DNA from: SB11 sp964584305
Lineage (GTDB): Bacteria > Bacteroidota > Bacteroidia > UBA8524
DNA length: 64,000 nucleotides
Direction: 5' to 3'
Assembly (NCBI GenBank): GCA_964584305.1
Contig: CAZOZL010000009.1
Location: forward strand, 1 to 64,000
Of this stretch, positions 45,307 through 54,563 are shown one piece after another (position 1 is the stretch's first letter; the number at the start of each line of letters is the position of its first letter). The translations under genes and the position numbers were made by a program. The notes beneath the pieces are model-generated. The model saw nothing but the letters and a program-made list of their open reading frames with translations. It did not search any database and was not told the DNA's origin.

Positions 45307-45552
45307 GTTTATTAACCAGTAAGTAGTGCATTATTCGGTAATTTGTATTTTAACATTGTTGCTACGCCTGTTGAACACAAATTTGTTGATGAATTGAATT
45401 ATTAAGAGCTGTTTCAAATAAGTCCTGTTGATGCGGATAAGCTGTCATACCGAGCGATTGTTTCCTCTATTGTGGAGGGATAGTGTGTGCAGTATAGTAC
45501 CTCGCCGTGCCGTTCGGGCAGGCTTCACACGTTCAGCATGACGCGAGCATCG
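45307..45552. other. Intergenic region with CGTCAT-type repeat
   Basis: The stretch 45425-45552 has GTCATACCGAGCG near the left and AGCATGACGCGAG near the right, the inverted 'cgtcat' pattern of the B-type repeats, around a GCCGTGCCGTTCGGGCAGGC core. No ORF is supported. Confidence 0.5.
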
Positions 45553-45627
45553 AAGTAAAACAAAAAAAGCCGTCCCATTGCTGGGACGACTATTGCTTAA
45601 AGGTAGGATTGATAGGTATTTTAAATA
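45553..45627 (-). terminator. Repeat E2, terminator hairpin after the dehydrogenase gene
   Basis: GCCGTCCCATTGCTGGGACGAC is a good hairpin followed on the minus strand by a T-tract. The flanking bases match E1 up to the stop codon of the gene, so both copies occupy the same place relative to a 3' end. Confidence 0.75.
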
Positions 45628-45635
45628 TTTTTGGT

Positions 45636-46526
45636 TTATCTTTTGAATTGTGAAGATACAACTATTTCTTTACTTCCAATAGTATATTCATAAAATCCTT
45701 TTCCTGCTTTTCTGCCAAGATGTTTTGCCGTTACCATATTTACTAATAATGGGCAGGGAGCATATTTGGGGTTTCCAAAGCCATTATACATCACTTCTAA
45801 AATAGCCTTGCATACATCCAAGCCTATAAAATCTGCTAATTGTAAAGGTCCCATAGGGTGTGCCATGCCTAATTTCATCACAGTATCAATCTCTTCAACA
45901 CCTGCAACACCTTCGTATAGTGAGTATATTGCCTCATTTATCATAGGCATTAAAATACGGTTGGCTATAAAACCAGGGTAATCATTTACCAATGTAGGTA
46001 TTTTCCCTATGTCTTTTGATAGCTGCATTATAGCATCAGTAACTTCTTTGCTGGTATCGTAACCTGCTATCACCTCTATTAGCTTCATTACAGGTACGGG
46101 GTTCATAAAGTGCATCCCAATAACCTTATCAGGGCGGCTGGTAACCGCTGCTATTTGTGTAATAGATATAGATGATGTATTGCTTGATAGTATTGCGCTG
46201 GCAGGAGTAACCCTGTCTAACTCTTCAAAAATCGACTTTTTAATAGCAAAATTTTCCGATGCGGCTTCAATTACTAAATCAGCATTTGCAGCTCCTTCGG
46301 CTAATTTTGTATAGGTGGTAATATGGTTTAGGGTTGCCTCTTTTTGTGTAGCGGTAATTTTTTCTTTGGCAAGTTGACGGTCAAGATTTTTACCTATGGT
46401 AGCCATTGCTTTATCAAGTGCTGTTTGGTTAATATCTACTAATGAAACCGTGTATCCATTTTGTGCAAAAACGTGGGCTATACCATTGCCCATAGTGCCT
46501 GAACCTATTACTGTAATGTTTTTCAT
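45636..46526 (-). CDS. 3-Hydroxyacyl-CoA (3-hydroxybutyryl-CoA) dehydrogenase
   Basis: The 296-residue enzyme oxidises (S)-3-hydroxyacyl-CoA with NAD(P). The Rossmann motif GSGTMGNGIAHVFAQNGY opens the protein; SSNTSSISITQIA, the catalytic His in GMHFMNPVPVMKLIE, and the Glu in that stretch follow. The C-terminal dimer domain has GFIANRILMPMINEA. The length fits the short PaaH/Hbd type. It is a single gene ending at a duplicated terminator repeat. Together with the crotonase at 57.2 kb it belongs to fatty-acid or butanoate metabolism. Confidence 0.94.
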   Translation of the reverse strand: MKNITVIGSGTMGNGIAHVFAQNGYTVSLVDINQTALDKAMATIGKNLDRQLAKEKITATQKEATLNHITTYTKLAEGAANADLVIEAASENFAIKKSIFEELDRVTPASAILSSNTSSISITQIAAVTSRPDKVIGMHFMNPVPVMKLIEVIAGYDTSKEVTDAIMQLSKDIGKIPTLVNDYPGFIANRILMPMINEAIYSLYEGVAGVEEIDTVMKLGMAHPMGPLQLADFIGLDVCKAILEVMYNGFGNPKYAPCPLLVNMVTAKHLGRKAGKGFYEYTIGSKEIVVSSQFKR

Positions 46527-46574
46527 GCGAGTGTGTACTATCTGTTTGAGTGTTTTGTTATAAAAATGGCAAAA

Positions 46575-47150
46575 CTACTCAATTTTATCAATGGGTGGGG
46601 GTGAATTATAATTATTGAGTAGGGAAGAGGGGTCAATTTTTCTTTGGCTATCAAGCACTATCAAAACACTATTATATATAACAATTCCTACTAACAATAG
46701 CAGTGTAAGCCAAAAACCAACTTCGTAACCCAATCGTATTTCCACATCCAGCATATTGTTCCCAATATTAGCCTCAGACTCAATTTTATTACCTAAAAAC
46801 ACCACTAATAGTATAAGGCTAACCAATCCTGTTGAAGCACAAAAAATTTCAGCTATCCGCTTTTTCCCTACCTGCAATAGTGATAATACTCCACCGCAAA
46901 CCACTGATGCTAATAATATTACCATAAACCAGTTTATTTCTAATTTTTTTTGTTCTTGGCTGCCCATCTCTTTTTCACTTTTGCCAAAGTTTTCAGCAGG
47001 GTTTTTAATAGCAAATTTTTTACCCACTACCAAATCATACCCTTTAAACTCCACTAGCGTGGTATTATTACATTTAATACTTAAAAAGGGGAGTAAAAAA
47101 CAAATAAGTATAATGGCAAAAGCACCCGTATTAACAAATTTTGATATCAT
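46575..47150 (-). CDS. Four-TM membrane protein of unknown function
   Basis: A 191-residue protein with hydrophobic segments at about 9-25, 75-94, 102-121 and 147-170. LSIKCNNTTLVEFKGYDLVVG and LEINWFMVILL resemble a set of uncharacterised Bacteroidota membrane proteins. A short Pro-rich tail ends the protein. It is divergent from gyrA and located 48 bases upstream of the dehydrogenase gene on the same strand, which may mean cotranscription. No functional motif is recognised. Confidence 0.65.
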   Translation of the reverse strand: MISKFVNTGAFAIILICFLLPFLSIKCNNTTLVEFKGYDLVVGKKFAIKNPAENFGKSEKEMGSQEQKKLEINWFMVILLASVVCGGVLSLLQVGKKRIAEIFCASTGLVSLILLVVFLGNKIESEANIGNNMLDVEIRLGYEVGFWLTLLLLVGIVIYNSVLIVLDSQRKIDPSSLLNNYNSPPPIDKIE

Positions 47151-47240
47151 AACTAATGGGGTAATTTTATGGCTTTAAAACTAACTTAGTTTAAAGCAAA
47201 ATAAATGTTTTTTTTCAGACTTAAAAAAATGTAGTGTTTT

Positions 47241-47254
47241 CCACACCAATGTGG
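47241..47254 (+). promoter_or_regulatory. Palindrome upstream of gyrA with an overlapping DnaA-box match
   Basis: CCACA-CCAA-TGTGG is an inverted repeat 60 bases before the gyrA start. TTTTCCACA (47237-47245) that overlaps it matches the TTWTNCACA DnaA-box form. A control role for gyrA or the divergent gene is possible but untested. Confidence 0.35.
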
Positions 47255-47313
47255 GCATTCTTTTAGGCTAACAAAGCATAAAAAGCACTACTTTAGCAGC
47301 CTTTTAAACTAAT

Positions 47314-49893
47314 ATGGCAGAGGAGAATAATTTGAACGAAGGATTGGGAGAAAGAATCATCCCAATTAACATTGAAGATGAGATGAAAACCGCTTATATC
47401 GATTACTCGATGTCGGTTATAGTTTCACGTGCATTACCCGATGTTAGAGACGGTTTAAAACCTGTTCACCGTCGTGTATTATACGGAATGACTGAACTGG
47501 GTTTAGGCAGTGGACGGTCGTATAAAAAATCAGCACGTATAGTAGGTGAGGTATTAGGAAAGTACCATCCGCACGGTGATACCAGTGTGTACGATGCTAT
47601 GGTGCGTATGGCACAACCTTGGAGTATGCGAGCAATGCTTGTGGACGGGCAGGGTAATTTTGGTTCTATTGATGGCGACCCTCCTGCGGCAATGCGCTAT
47701 ACCGAAGCACGATTGCGCAAAATTGCAGAGGAAATGATAGCAGATATTGGTAAAAATACTGTTGATTTTCGTCCTAATTTTGATGACTCTTTGCAAGAGC
47801 CTACGGTAATGCCAGCTAAAATTCCCAACCTTTTAGTAAATGGGGCTAGTGGTATTGCAGTGGGTATGGCTACCAATATGGCACCGCACAACCTTACCGA
47901 AGTTATTGACGGTACTATTGCATATATTGATAATACAGAGATAGAGATTAGTGAATTGATGGAGTATGTAAAAGGTCCCGATTTTCCAACGGGGGGTACT
48001 ATTTACGGAATGGGGGGAATAAAGGATGCCTTTGAAACTGGGCGGGGGCGTATTGTGATAAGAGGAAAAACACACTTTGATATTACCAAAACAGGTAAAG
48101 AGCAAATTGTAGTTACAGAAGTACCTTTTATGGTGCAGCCTAACCACCTAATAGTGAAGGCAGTAGACCTTGTCAACGAAAAAATAATTGAAGGTATTTC
48201 TGATATTAGAGATGAAAGTGATAGAGATGGTTTGCGTATAGTTTTTGATTTGAAAAGAGATGCTATACCTAATATTATTCTTAACCAACTTTTCAAGTAC
48301 ACGCAGCTACAAAGTTCGTTTAGTGTTAATAATATAGCACTTGTAAAAGGCAGACCAGAAATGCTTAATCTTAAAGATTTAATTAAGCATTATGTAAACC
48401 ACCGCCACGAGGTAGTTACTCGCCGCACACAGTACGAACTGGACGAGGCTAAAAAACGCGCCCATATAATTGAGGGTTTATTAATAGCTCTTGATAATTT
48501 GGATGATGTAATAAAGCTAATAAGAGCATCAAAAACTCCTGATGAAGCTAGAGAAGGCTTGATGGCTAACTTTAAACTTTCTGAAGTTCAAGCAAAAGCT
48601 ATTTTAGATATGCGCTTGCAACGCCTTACAGGGCTTGAGAGTGATAAAATACGTGCTGAGTATGGTGAGTTAATGAAGTTGATAGATTATTTAAACGGCA
48701 TATTGGCAGATGAAGGTTTGCGTATGCAAATAATAAAAGATGAGCTTATAGAAATGCGAGACAAGTACGGTGATGAGCGCCGTTCTGATATTGTACCCGC
48801 ATCTGATGAGATTAGTATAGAAGATATGATACCTGATGAGCAAGTGGTAATAACCATTAGCCATTTAGGGTATATGAAACGTACATCCTCTACTGAATAT
48901 AGAGCACAAAATAGGGGAGGGCGCGGTAATAAAGGAGCTACCAGCCGTGATGCTGATTTTATTGAGTACTTATTCACAGCTACTACACACAACTACTTGC
49001 TTTTCTTTACTGAAAAAGGAAAATGCTTTTGGTTGCGTGTGTATGAAATACCAGAAACGGGCAAGGCAACAAAAGGGCGTGCAGTTCAAAACCTTATTAA
49101 TATTGAACCTGACGATAAAATACGGGCTTTTATTCCTGTAATAAACCTTTCAGACCAAGAGTACCTTGAGAATAACTATATACTAATGTGTACCAAAAAC
49201 GGTATCATTAAAAAAACAACTCTTGAGGCATACTCACGCCCACGTCAAAATGGTATAAATGCAGTAACCATACGTGAAGGCGATATTTTATTAGAAGCAA
49301 TATTAACCGATGGAGAATCAGAAATAGTATTGGCCAAGCGTAGCGGTAAGGCAATTCGCTTTAATGAAAAATTAGTTCGCTCAATGGGCAGAACCGCAAG
49401 CGGTGTAATGGGAGTGAGGTTAGAAAATGCTGATGACCAAGTAATTGGTATGATTTCTGCAAAATCTAATAGTGATGCTACTATATTGGTAGTGTCAGAA
49501 AAAGGATATGGCAAACGTACCAACCTTGATGATTATAGAATAACAGGCAGGGGAGGGAAAGGTGTAAAAACACTTAATATTACTGATAAAACAGGTACCC
49601 TTGTAGGGATAAAAAACGTTACTGATGAAAACGATTTAATGATTATTCTTAAATCGGGGATAGCCATTAGAATGCACATTGACAGTTTGCGTGTTATGGG
49701 TAGAGCCACACAGGGTGTTCGCTTAATAAAAATGAGCAAGAAGGATGAGATAGCCTCTATTGCTAAAGTAGATAGAGAAGAGGATGAGGAGGAAAATGAA
49801 ATTGTTGAAGGAGAAAATGGAGCAGTGAACGAAAATGATGATACCGCTTCTGAAACACCTACCAACGATGATACTACAGAAGACAAAGAGTAA
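47314..49893 (+). CDS. gyrA: DNA gyrase subunit A
   Basis: The breakage-reunion subunit of gyrase. In 859 residues the active Tyr129 is in AAMRYTEAR; the quinolone-determining region reads HPHGDTSVYD, with Thr90 at the place of E. coli Ser83 and Asp94 at the place of Asp87. The C-terminal beta-pinwheel includes the GyrA box variant QNRGGRG (residue 2 is Asn), which supports gyrase over topoisomerase IV. The last 40 residues are very acidic (EDEEENEIVEGE). It has its own upstream region and starts a rightward run with a TPR gene. Confidence 0.97.
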   Translation: MAEENNLNEGLGERIIPINIEDEMKTAYIDYSMSVIVSRALPDVRDGLKPVHRRVLYGMTELGLGSGRSYKKSARIVGEVLGKYHPHGDTSVYDAMVRMAQPWSMRAMLVDGQGNFGSIDGDPPAAMRYTEARLRKIAEEMIADIGKNTVDFRPNFDDSLQEPTVMPAKIPNLLVNGASGIAVGMATNMAPHNLTEVIDGTIAYIDNTEIEISELMEYVKGPDFPTGGTIYGMGGIKDAFETGRGRIVIRGKTHFDITKTGKEQIVVTEVPFMVQPNHLIVKAVDLVNEKIIEGISDIRDESDRDGLRIVFDLKRDAIPNIILNQLFKYTQLQSSFSVNNIALVKGRPEMLNLKDLIKHYVNHRHEVVTRRTQYELDEAKKRAHIIEGLLIALDNLDDVIKLIRASKTPDEAREGLMANFKLSEVQAKAILDMRLQRLTGLESDKIRAEYGELMKLIDYLNGILADEGLRMQIIKDELIEMRDKYGDERRSDIVPASDEISIEDMIPDEQVVITISHLGYMKRTSSTEYRAQNRGGRGNKGATSRDADFIEYLFTATTHNYLLFFTEKGKCFWLRVYEIPETGKATKGRAVQNLINIEPDDKIRAFIPVINLSDQEYLENNYILMCTKNGIIKKTTLEAYSRPRQNGINAVTIREGDILLEAILTDGESEIVLAKRSGKAIRFNEKLVRSMGRTASGVMGVRLENADDQVIGMISAKSNSDATILVVSEKGYGKRTNLDDYRITGRGGKGVKTLNITDKTGTLVGIKNVTDENDLMIILKSGIAIRMHIDSLRVMGRATQGVRLIKMSKKDEIASIAKVDREEDEEENEIVEGENGAVNENDDTASETPTNDDTTEDKE

Positions 49894-49951
49894 AACCCAA
49901 TACTCTTGTCTTAAGTAAAATTTAATATATTCAAACCATTAGAAAAAAGAC

Positions 49952-51298
49952 ATGAAAAAGTTATTAATAGCTTTAGTACTCTTTAGCGGAACATTAGTTT
50001 CTGTTAAAGCGCAGCGATTTATTATTGAAGATGCCATACTTGCCATAGGTAATGGTAATTATGATGTTGCAAAAGAAAAGATTGACATAGCATATACTGA
50101 TATGACTGATAAGTATAAGGCTAAAACACTAAGAGTACGAGGCGAGGTATATTATTATATATCAGTAGATACTAATTACACTTATTTAGATAAAGATGCT
50201 CCATACGTTTCGTTGGATAGCTATATTAAATGTGTTGAGGCTGAGAGGGGGCTGAAAAGAAAAAGAAATACTCCTGAGGCTTTAAAGGGTATTCCAGAGG
50301 CAGCGGTAACTGTTTATCAAAAAGCATTAAGCTATTACTATGATAAGGACTATCCTAAAACTATTGAGTACTGGGATTTATTAATAAAAGGATATGAAAC
50401 AGATACCACTGGCGGTGTAGCTAAGAGGCTGAAAGTTGCAAAAAACGAAATAGTACAAAACTGTGCTACGGTTTTAATAAGCATAAAAGACAATGCAGGG
50501 GCAAAAAAATACCTTGATGTATTGACTAACGACCCAAAATACCTAAGTCCAACGGGGTATCTACAACTTTCTTTAATGGAGTTGGAAAAAGGAGACACCC
50601 TTAAAGCACTTGAAATTATAGCACAAGGACGTACAAAAATTCCAGATGATAAGACCCTTTTTAACCAAGAGTTGAACCTATATACCCAACTGGGTAAAAT
50701 AGAAGCACTGGTAAAAAAACTTAACGAAGTAATAGAGAATGAGCCCAATAATATTCTTTATTTATTTTATAGAGGAGCTGTTGTAAATGATGAAGGGGTT
50801 AAAATAATGGAAAGTGCTTACCAATACACCGATTCTGCAAGTGATAGCCGCGCAAGAGCAAAGCGTACCGCTAATTCTGCTAAGAAAAGTGTACTTAACC
50901 GTAGCATTGCAAAGTATTTAGTACAGCGAGACAGTATTTTTGTTGAAGCCAAAAAAATGTTTGCAAGGGCGGAGAAAGACTATAACGAAGCTCTTTTAAT
51001 TGACCCATACTATTATGATGCTTTATTTAACTTAGGTGTAATGTATTTTAACCGAAATAAAGAATTGGTGAATAAGTACAACTATTTAGATATTTATAAT
51101 TCTAAAGATAAAGTGGAGGCTAAAAAATTAGAAGCTGATATGAAAGCGATGCTTGAAAAAGCATTGGAGCAATTGCTAAAAGCCGAAGAAGTGAAAACTG
51201 ATGATTCGGATTTGCTATTTGCAATACAACAAACCTACGGGCAATTAGGAGATGATGAAAAATCGAAAGAGTATAAAGAGAAGAGAAGCGGGATGTAA
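49952..51298 (+). CDS. Secreted TPR protein downstream of gyrA
   Basis: A 448-residue protein with a signal peptide (ending near SVKAQ) and about six TPR-like helical repeats, including AKKYLDVLTNDPKYLSPTGY and ALLIDPYYYDALFNLGVMYF. A basic insert of about 40 residues (SDSRARAKRTANSAKKS) lies in the middle. Similar TPR proteins are common in the Bacteroidota envelope; no specific role can be given. It starts 58 bases after gyrA, so cotranscription is possible, and it ends in a strong terminator. Confidence 0.8.
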   Translation: MKKLLIALVLFSGTLVSVKAQRFIIEDAILAIGNGNYDVAKEKIDIAYTDMTDKYKAKTLRVRGEVYYYISVDTNYTYLDKDAPYVSLDSYIKCVEAERGLKRKRNTPEALKGIPEAAVTVYQKALSYYYDKDYPKTIEYWDLLIKGYETDTTGGVAKRLKVAKNEIVQNCATVLISIKDNAGAKKYLDVLTNDPKYLSPTGYLQLSLMELEKGDTLKALEIIAQGRTKIPDDKTLFNQELNLYTQLGKIEALVKKLNEVIENEPNNILYLFYRGAVVNDEGVKIMESAYQYTDSASDSRARAKRTANSAKKSVLNRSIAKYLVQRDSIFVEAKKMFARAEKDYNEALLIDPYYYDALFNLGVMYFNRNKELVNKYNYLDIYNSKDKVEAKKLEADMKAMLEKALEQLLKAEEVKTDDSDLLFAIQQTYGQLGDDEKSKEYKEKRSGM

Positions 51299-51310
51299 TA
51301 AACCTGTATA

Positions 51311-51344
51311 ATTAATAAAAGGGGCGTTTGCCCCTTTTATTAAT
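51311..51344 (+). terminator. Strong terminator after the TPR gene
   Basis: A perfect 15-bp stem, ATTAATAAAAGGGGC / GCCCCTTTTATTAAT, with loop GTTT, lies 12 bases after the stop codon. The T-rich right arm suits intrinsic termination on the plus strand, and the A-rich left arm serves the opposite strand too. Confidence 0.88.
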
Positions 51345-51397
51345 CCATATCAATTTAACATAATATAAATTATGAGTAAATTATATTGTTCTAAAAC

Positions 51398-51841
51398 TTA
51401 GATTTTCTTAACCCTAACAGCGTTCATTCCTTTTAGTCCACGCTCAAGTTCAAAAGTAACAGTATCGTTTTCTCTAATTTCGTCAATTAGTCCGTTTACG
51501 TGTACAAAGTATTTATCATTGGTATGTTGTTCTTTAATAAACCCAAATCCTTTTTGGTCGTTAAAAAACTCAACCTTACCCTTTCTTGTGGTGTTTATCT
51601 CATCTTCTTTCTTGGGCGTATCAATAATTATGCTTTCCGCATCAATTTCCTGTTTTTTTGATGGATCTGGCGGTGTGTCAGTTGTGTTGCCATATTCATC
51701 AATATATGCTGTCATATTCTCAAGTCCACCACCTTTAGAGTTTGCCTGACGCTCTTCTTTTTTCAATTGTTTGTCTTGTTTCTTTTTCTTGCGTTTTTTT
51801 TCTCTTTCTTTCTTCCCAAAGGTTTCTTGCGATTTTCCCAT
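51398..51841 (-). CDS. Cold-shock-domain RNA-binding protein with charged N-terminal extension
   Basis: A 147-residue protein: residues 1-35 are very rich in Lys/Glu (KKEREKKRKKKKQDKQLKKE), 36-80 are an acidic linker, and 84-147 are a cold-shock domain with RNP1 KGFGFI and RNP2 KYFVHV. The domain binds single-stranded RNA or DNA. Proteins of this layout occur in Bacteroidota and probably act as RNA chaperones, with the basic extension adding affinity. It is single and ends near the TPR terminator on the other strand. Confidence 0.88.
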   Translation of the reverse strand: MGKSQETFGKKEREKKRKKKKQDKQLKKEERQANSKGGGLENMTAYIDEYGNTTDTPPDPSKKQEIDAESIIIDTPKKEDEINTTRKGKVEFFNDQKGFGFIKEQHTNDKYFVHVNGLIDEIRENDTVTFELERGLKGMNAVRVKKI

Positions 51842-52113
51842 TAATTATAATTTAGATTTAAAAACAGTAAGTGAATTAGTTTTAATACTTAGAAGGCTAA
51901 GTATTAATTGGAAAAGAGCGACAATAGGATTTTTTTTGAGTAAAATATTCAAAAAATGTAATCACCTATGTTTCACTTTAAATAATAAAACAGCTTACTA
52001 TTATTACAAAGATAAGATTTAGCTTTTATAATGCCATATACTTGGCTTATGAATTTATTTTGAATCCGCCATTGGAATATTAAACTCCTTGCCAACTTGT
52101 TTTGCTTCCCTTA

Positions 52114-52425
52114 CTATAGGGCTAACATATTATCAACTTCTTTTACAATATGGGGAGTATCAATCTTGTTTTTAATATTTATACCTAATAAGTTTAAATC
52201 TTGTTTAATTTTTTCAGCTAAAACAAAAGCTATATGTAATTCTTCATTTAAAATTGTATAAAGCTCGGTTGCACAATGCTCTAATACAGGAAATTTTATT
52301 TTTTTAGTGAGTAGTATGTTATTCACTTTTTTTGCAAGCAACTGCGTATTATTAGGAATTGCATTATCAATAGAATTTTGCAACAGTTGGCTGCCTATTG
52401 CTTTGTTATATATAATAGTACTCAT
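52114..52425 (-). CDS. Small helical protein of unknown function
   Basis: The 103-residue frame lacks a signal peptide and membrane segments. It is predicted mostly helical and ends with HIVKEVDNMLAL. No family is recognised. Its start codon is 53 bases from the divergent redoxin start and the two have typical composition, so it is more likely real than not. It is isolated, with no operon partner. Confidence 0.5.
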   Translation of the reverse strand: MSTIIYNKAIGSQLLQNSIDNAIPNNTQLLAKKVNNILLTKKIKFPVLEHCATELYTILNEELHIAFVLAEKIKQDLNLLGINIKNKIDTPHIVKEVDNMLAL

Positions 52426-52477
52426 TTATAATATTTTACTCAAACTTTACGTCATTTTTGTCCGTCTGTTCAACACT

Positions 52478-53083
52478 ATGAAGAGATTGAATATACTATT
52501 TTTGAGTTTATTTTTTGGTACTTCTGCCCTATTTTCTCAAGAAAAACTAACAGATACCAGTGCAGCCCCATTATTTACGCATACTACTGTATATGGCGAT
52601 ACCGTTTCACTCTCCCAATACAAAGGAAAGAAGGTGTTTTTAGTATTTACACGCAGTGCAGGCTGCCCCATCTGTAATCTATATATACACCAGTTGCAAG
52701 AGTATGCTGATAGCTTTAAGCAAAAAAATATAGAGGTTTTAATAGTAACACAGTCAATAGCTTCAAATACAAAGAAGTATATTGAAAATGAAAATTTTCC
52801 CTACACTTTTTTGTCTGACCCTGAACGGAAACTTTACAAATTGTATAGTATAGAAAGTTCGACAGGGAAGATGATGAAAGGATATATATTTAAGGGCGGA
52901 AGGGCAAAATCTAAAAAAGGAAAAAAACTGTATAAGGAAACCTTTAAGCAAGAAGGTAATAAAGAGATAGTTGGCTCTGACTTTTTGATTGACGAAAACG
53001 GCAAACTTATTAAAGCCTATTATGGTAAATATTTGGGCGATAGAATGAGCATTACAGAAATACTACGTTTGTTTAGTAAGTAA
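52478..53083 (+). CDS. Secreted peroxiredoxin/redoxin-like protein
   Basis: From the ATG at 52478, 201 residues: a signal peptide (MKRLNILFLSLFFGT to FSQ), then an AhpC/TSA-type thioredoxin fold. The active site is SAGCPICNLYI, Cys63 and Cys66, with FLSDPERKLYKLYSI and FLIDENGKLIKAYYG as the later fold landmarks. The CxxC arrangement suits thiol-disulfide exchange in the periplasm; peroxidase activity is not certain. The open frame extends to 52307 but the additional part is antisense of the gene on the other strand. A Lys-rich insert lies near 140-155. Confidence 0.85.
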   Translation: MKRLNILFLSLFFGTSALFSQEKLTDTSAAPLFTHTTVYGDTVSLSQYKGKKVFLVFTRSAGCPICNLYIHQLQEYADSFKQKNIEVLIVTQSIASNTKKYIENENFPYTFLSDPERKLYKLYSIESSTGKMMKGYIFKGGRAKSKKGKKLYKETFKQEGNKEIVGSDFLIDENGKLIKAYYGKYLGDRMSITEILRLFSK

Positions 53084-53252
53084 ACTGTATTGGTTTCACT
53101 CACCCCTGAAAACGAACAAGGCAACAGGTTGCCACAACAGCCTAAGAAGGTTACACTCGCAATTGTGAAAAGGGACGACAAAGTTTGGGTGGGGATAATT
53201 TACACCTCCCTTTCTCCCTCCTTTTGGAGGGAAACAGCTGCACGGACTAACG
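53084..53252. other. Convergent intergenic region with repeat D2
   Basis: The 169 bases between the redoxin gene and queA contain repeat D2 (53199-53244). The open frame 53090-53308 reads through the repeat and does not look like a protein. Confidence 0.55.
53199..53244 (+). repeat. Family D repeat, copy D2
   Basis: TTACACCTCCCTTTCTCCCT and the hairpin CCTCCTTTTGGAGG, then GAAACAGCTGCAC, match D1 at 19727-19776. Confidence 0.6.
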
Positions 53253-54470
53253 TTATAGCAACAGCAAACTACTATCACCATAGCTTAAAAAGCGGTAGTT
53301 ATTGCTAAGGGCTTCATTATAAATAGTTTTCCAATTGCCTTTTACAAAAGCATCTACCAAAAGTAGTAAGGTGGAGGTAGGTTGATGGAAGTTAGTTATC
53401 AAACCTTTGCAAATTTTAAATTCATAACTGGGTGCTATTAGCAATTCTGTTTCGCCTATTAGTTGCTCTAAGTTGTTTTGTTGCATAAAGTTTAATACGG
53501 CTTTTATGCTTGTTTCAGCACTTACTTTTTGGGTACACATATAGGGAGTAAGTTTATCTATCAAAAATTCTTTATTAGCACCAGTAATCAGTTGTACTCC
53601 ATACCAGTACAAACTTTCAAGGCTACGCATACTGGTAGTGCCTACGGCTATACTATTACTGCTATTAGCCAAAATATTCTCAATATTTGTTAAACTATAC
53701 ACCACTTGCTCACGGTGCATAGGATGTGTGCTTAGGTCTTTTACTTTCACTGGTTTGAATGTTCCCGCCCCTACATGAAGTGTTAAGAAATCTTTGCCTA
53801 TCCCCTCTTGTTCTAATTTATTTAAAACAGCATCGGTAAAGTGTAAACCAGCGGTAGGTGCAGCCACCGAGCCGTCGTTTTTTGCATATACGGTTTGATA
53901 GGTTTCACGGTCTTTGGCGGTACTTTCTCTGTTTAGGTACGGGGGAATTGGTGTTTGCCCTGCGTGCTCTAATATTTCTGATAGGGTTAAGATTGTAGGC
54001 TGCCAGCTAAATTGTACGTGCATTTTTTCTTTATCTACCAACTGGGCAGTAATAAGTATTTCTTCGCCTTTAAACAGTGTTTTTCGCTGTAATACTTCAT
54101 TGTTTTTCCATTTTTTTAAATTCCCTACCAAGCACTCAAAAGTGGCTTTTCCTTTTGCTGCCATAGTAATAGAGGTAATGCGAGAGGGCAAAATGGGGTG
54201 TAATAAAAATATCTCTATCAATGCGCCTGTGGTTTTACTGAAATGCAACCGTGCAGGTATTACTTTGGTATTATTAAAAAATAAGAAACAGTTTTTGGGC
54301 AATAGTTGTGGCAGGTGAGTAAAAACTCTATGCTCTACCCTCCCCTCTTTATATAGTAATAACTTAGATTGGTCTCTTTGGTTTAGGGGGAATTTTGCTA
54401 TCCTTTCATTGGGCAAAGAATAATTGTATTCTTCAAGGTTTATTTGCTGTAGTTTTTTAAGCCTGTCCAT
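53253..54470 (-). CDS. queA: tRNA ribosyltransferase-isomerase QueA
   Basis: QueA transfers and isomerises the ribose of S-adenosylmethionine onto preQ1 in tRNA to form epoxyqueuosine. The 405 residues (from the ATG at 54470) include LPNERIAKFPLNQRDQSKLL, PIPPYLNR, the YQTVYAKNDGSVAAPTAGLHF block, LHVGAGTFKPV and the ending FHQPTSTLLLLVDAF. The length is greater than E. coli QueA (356), as in other Bacteroidota. The frame is open to 54500, but that runs towards a terminator, so 54470 is preferred. It stands alone. Confidence 0.95.
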   Translation of the reverse strand: MDRLKKLQQINLEEYNYSLPNERIAKFPLNQRDQSKLLLYKEGRVEHRVFTHLPQLLPKNCFLFFNNTKVIPARLHFSKTTGALIEIFLLHPILPSRITSITMAAKGKATFECLVGNLKKWKNNEVLQRKTLFKGEEILITAQLVDKEKMHVQFSWQPTILTLSEILEHAGQTPIPPYLNRESTAKDRETYQTVYAKNDGSVAAPTAGLHFTDAVLNKLEQEGIGKDFLTLHVGAGTFKPVKVKDLSTHPMHREQVVYSLTNIENILANSSNSIAVGTTSMRSLESLYWYGVQLITGANKEFLIDKLTPYMCTQKVSAETSIKAVLNFMQQNNLEQLIGETELLIAPSYEFKICKGLITNFHQPTSTLLLLVDAFVKGNWKTIYNEALSNNYRFLSYGDSSLLLL

Positions 54471-54502
54471 TGGTACGCAAAAGTATCTTGTGTTTGGCAC
54501 AA

Positions 54503-54536
54503 AAAAAATAGCTACCTAAATAGGTAGCTATTTTTT
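54503..54536 (-). terminator. Bidirectional terminator after the Spy-like gene
   Basis: A perfect 16-bp stem, AAAAAATAGCTACCTA / TAGGTAGCTATTTTTT, with a loop of two bases ends 28 bases beyond the stop codon of the Spy-like gene and separates it from queA. Confidence 0.85.
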
Positions 54537-54563
54537 CGTCCTTGTTAAAGTTTATCCCCTCAT

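Noticed and set aside
52307..52477. Longer start for the redoxin gene
   Set aside because: The added 57 residues are antisense to the small gene on the other strand, and a proper signal peptide begins at 52478.
53090..53308. 72-residue open frame after the redoxin gene
   Set aside because: It consists of repeat D2 and the antisense end of queA.
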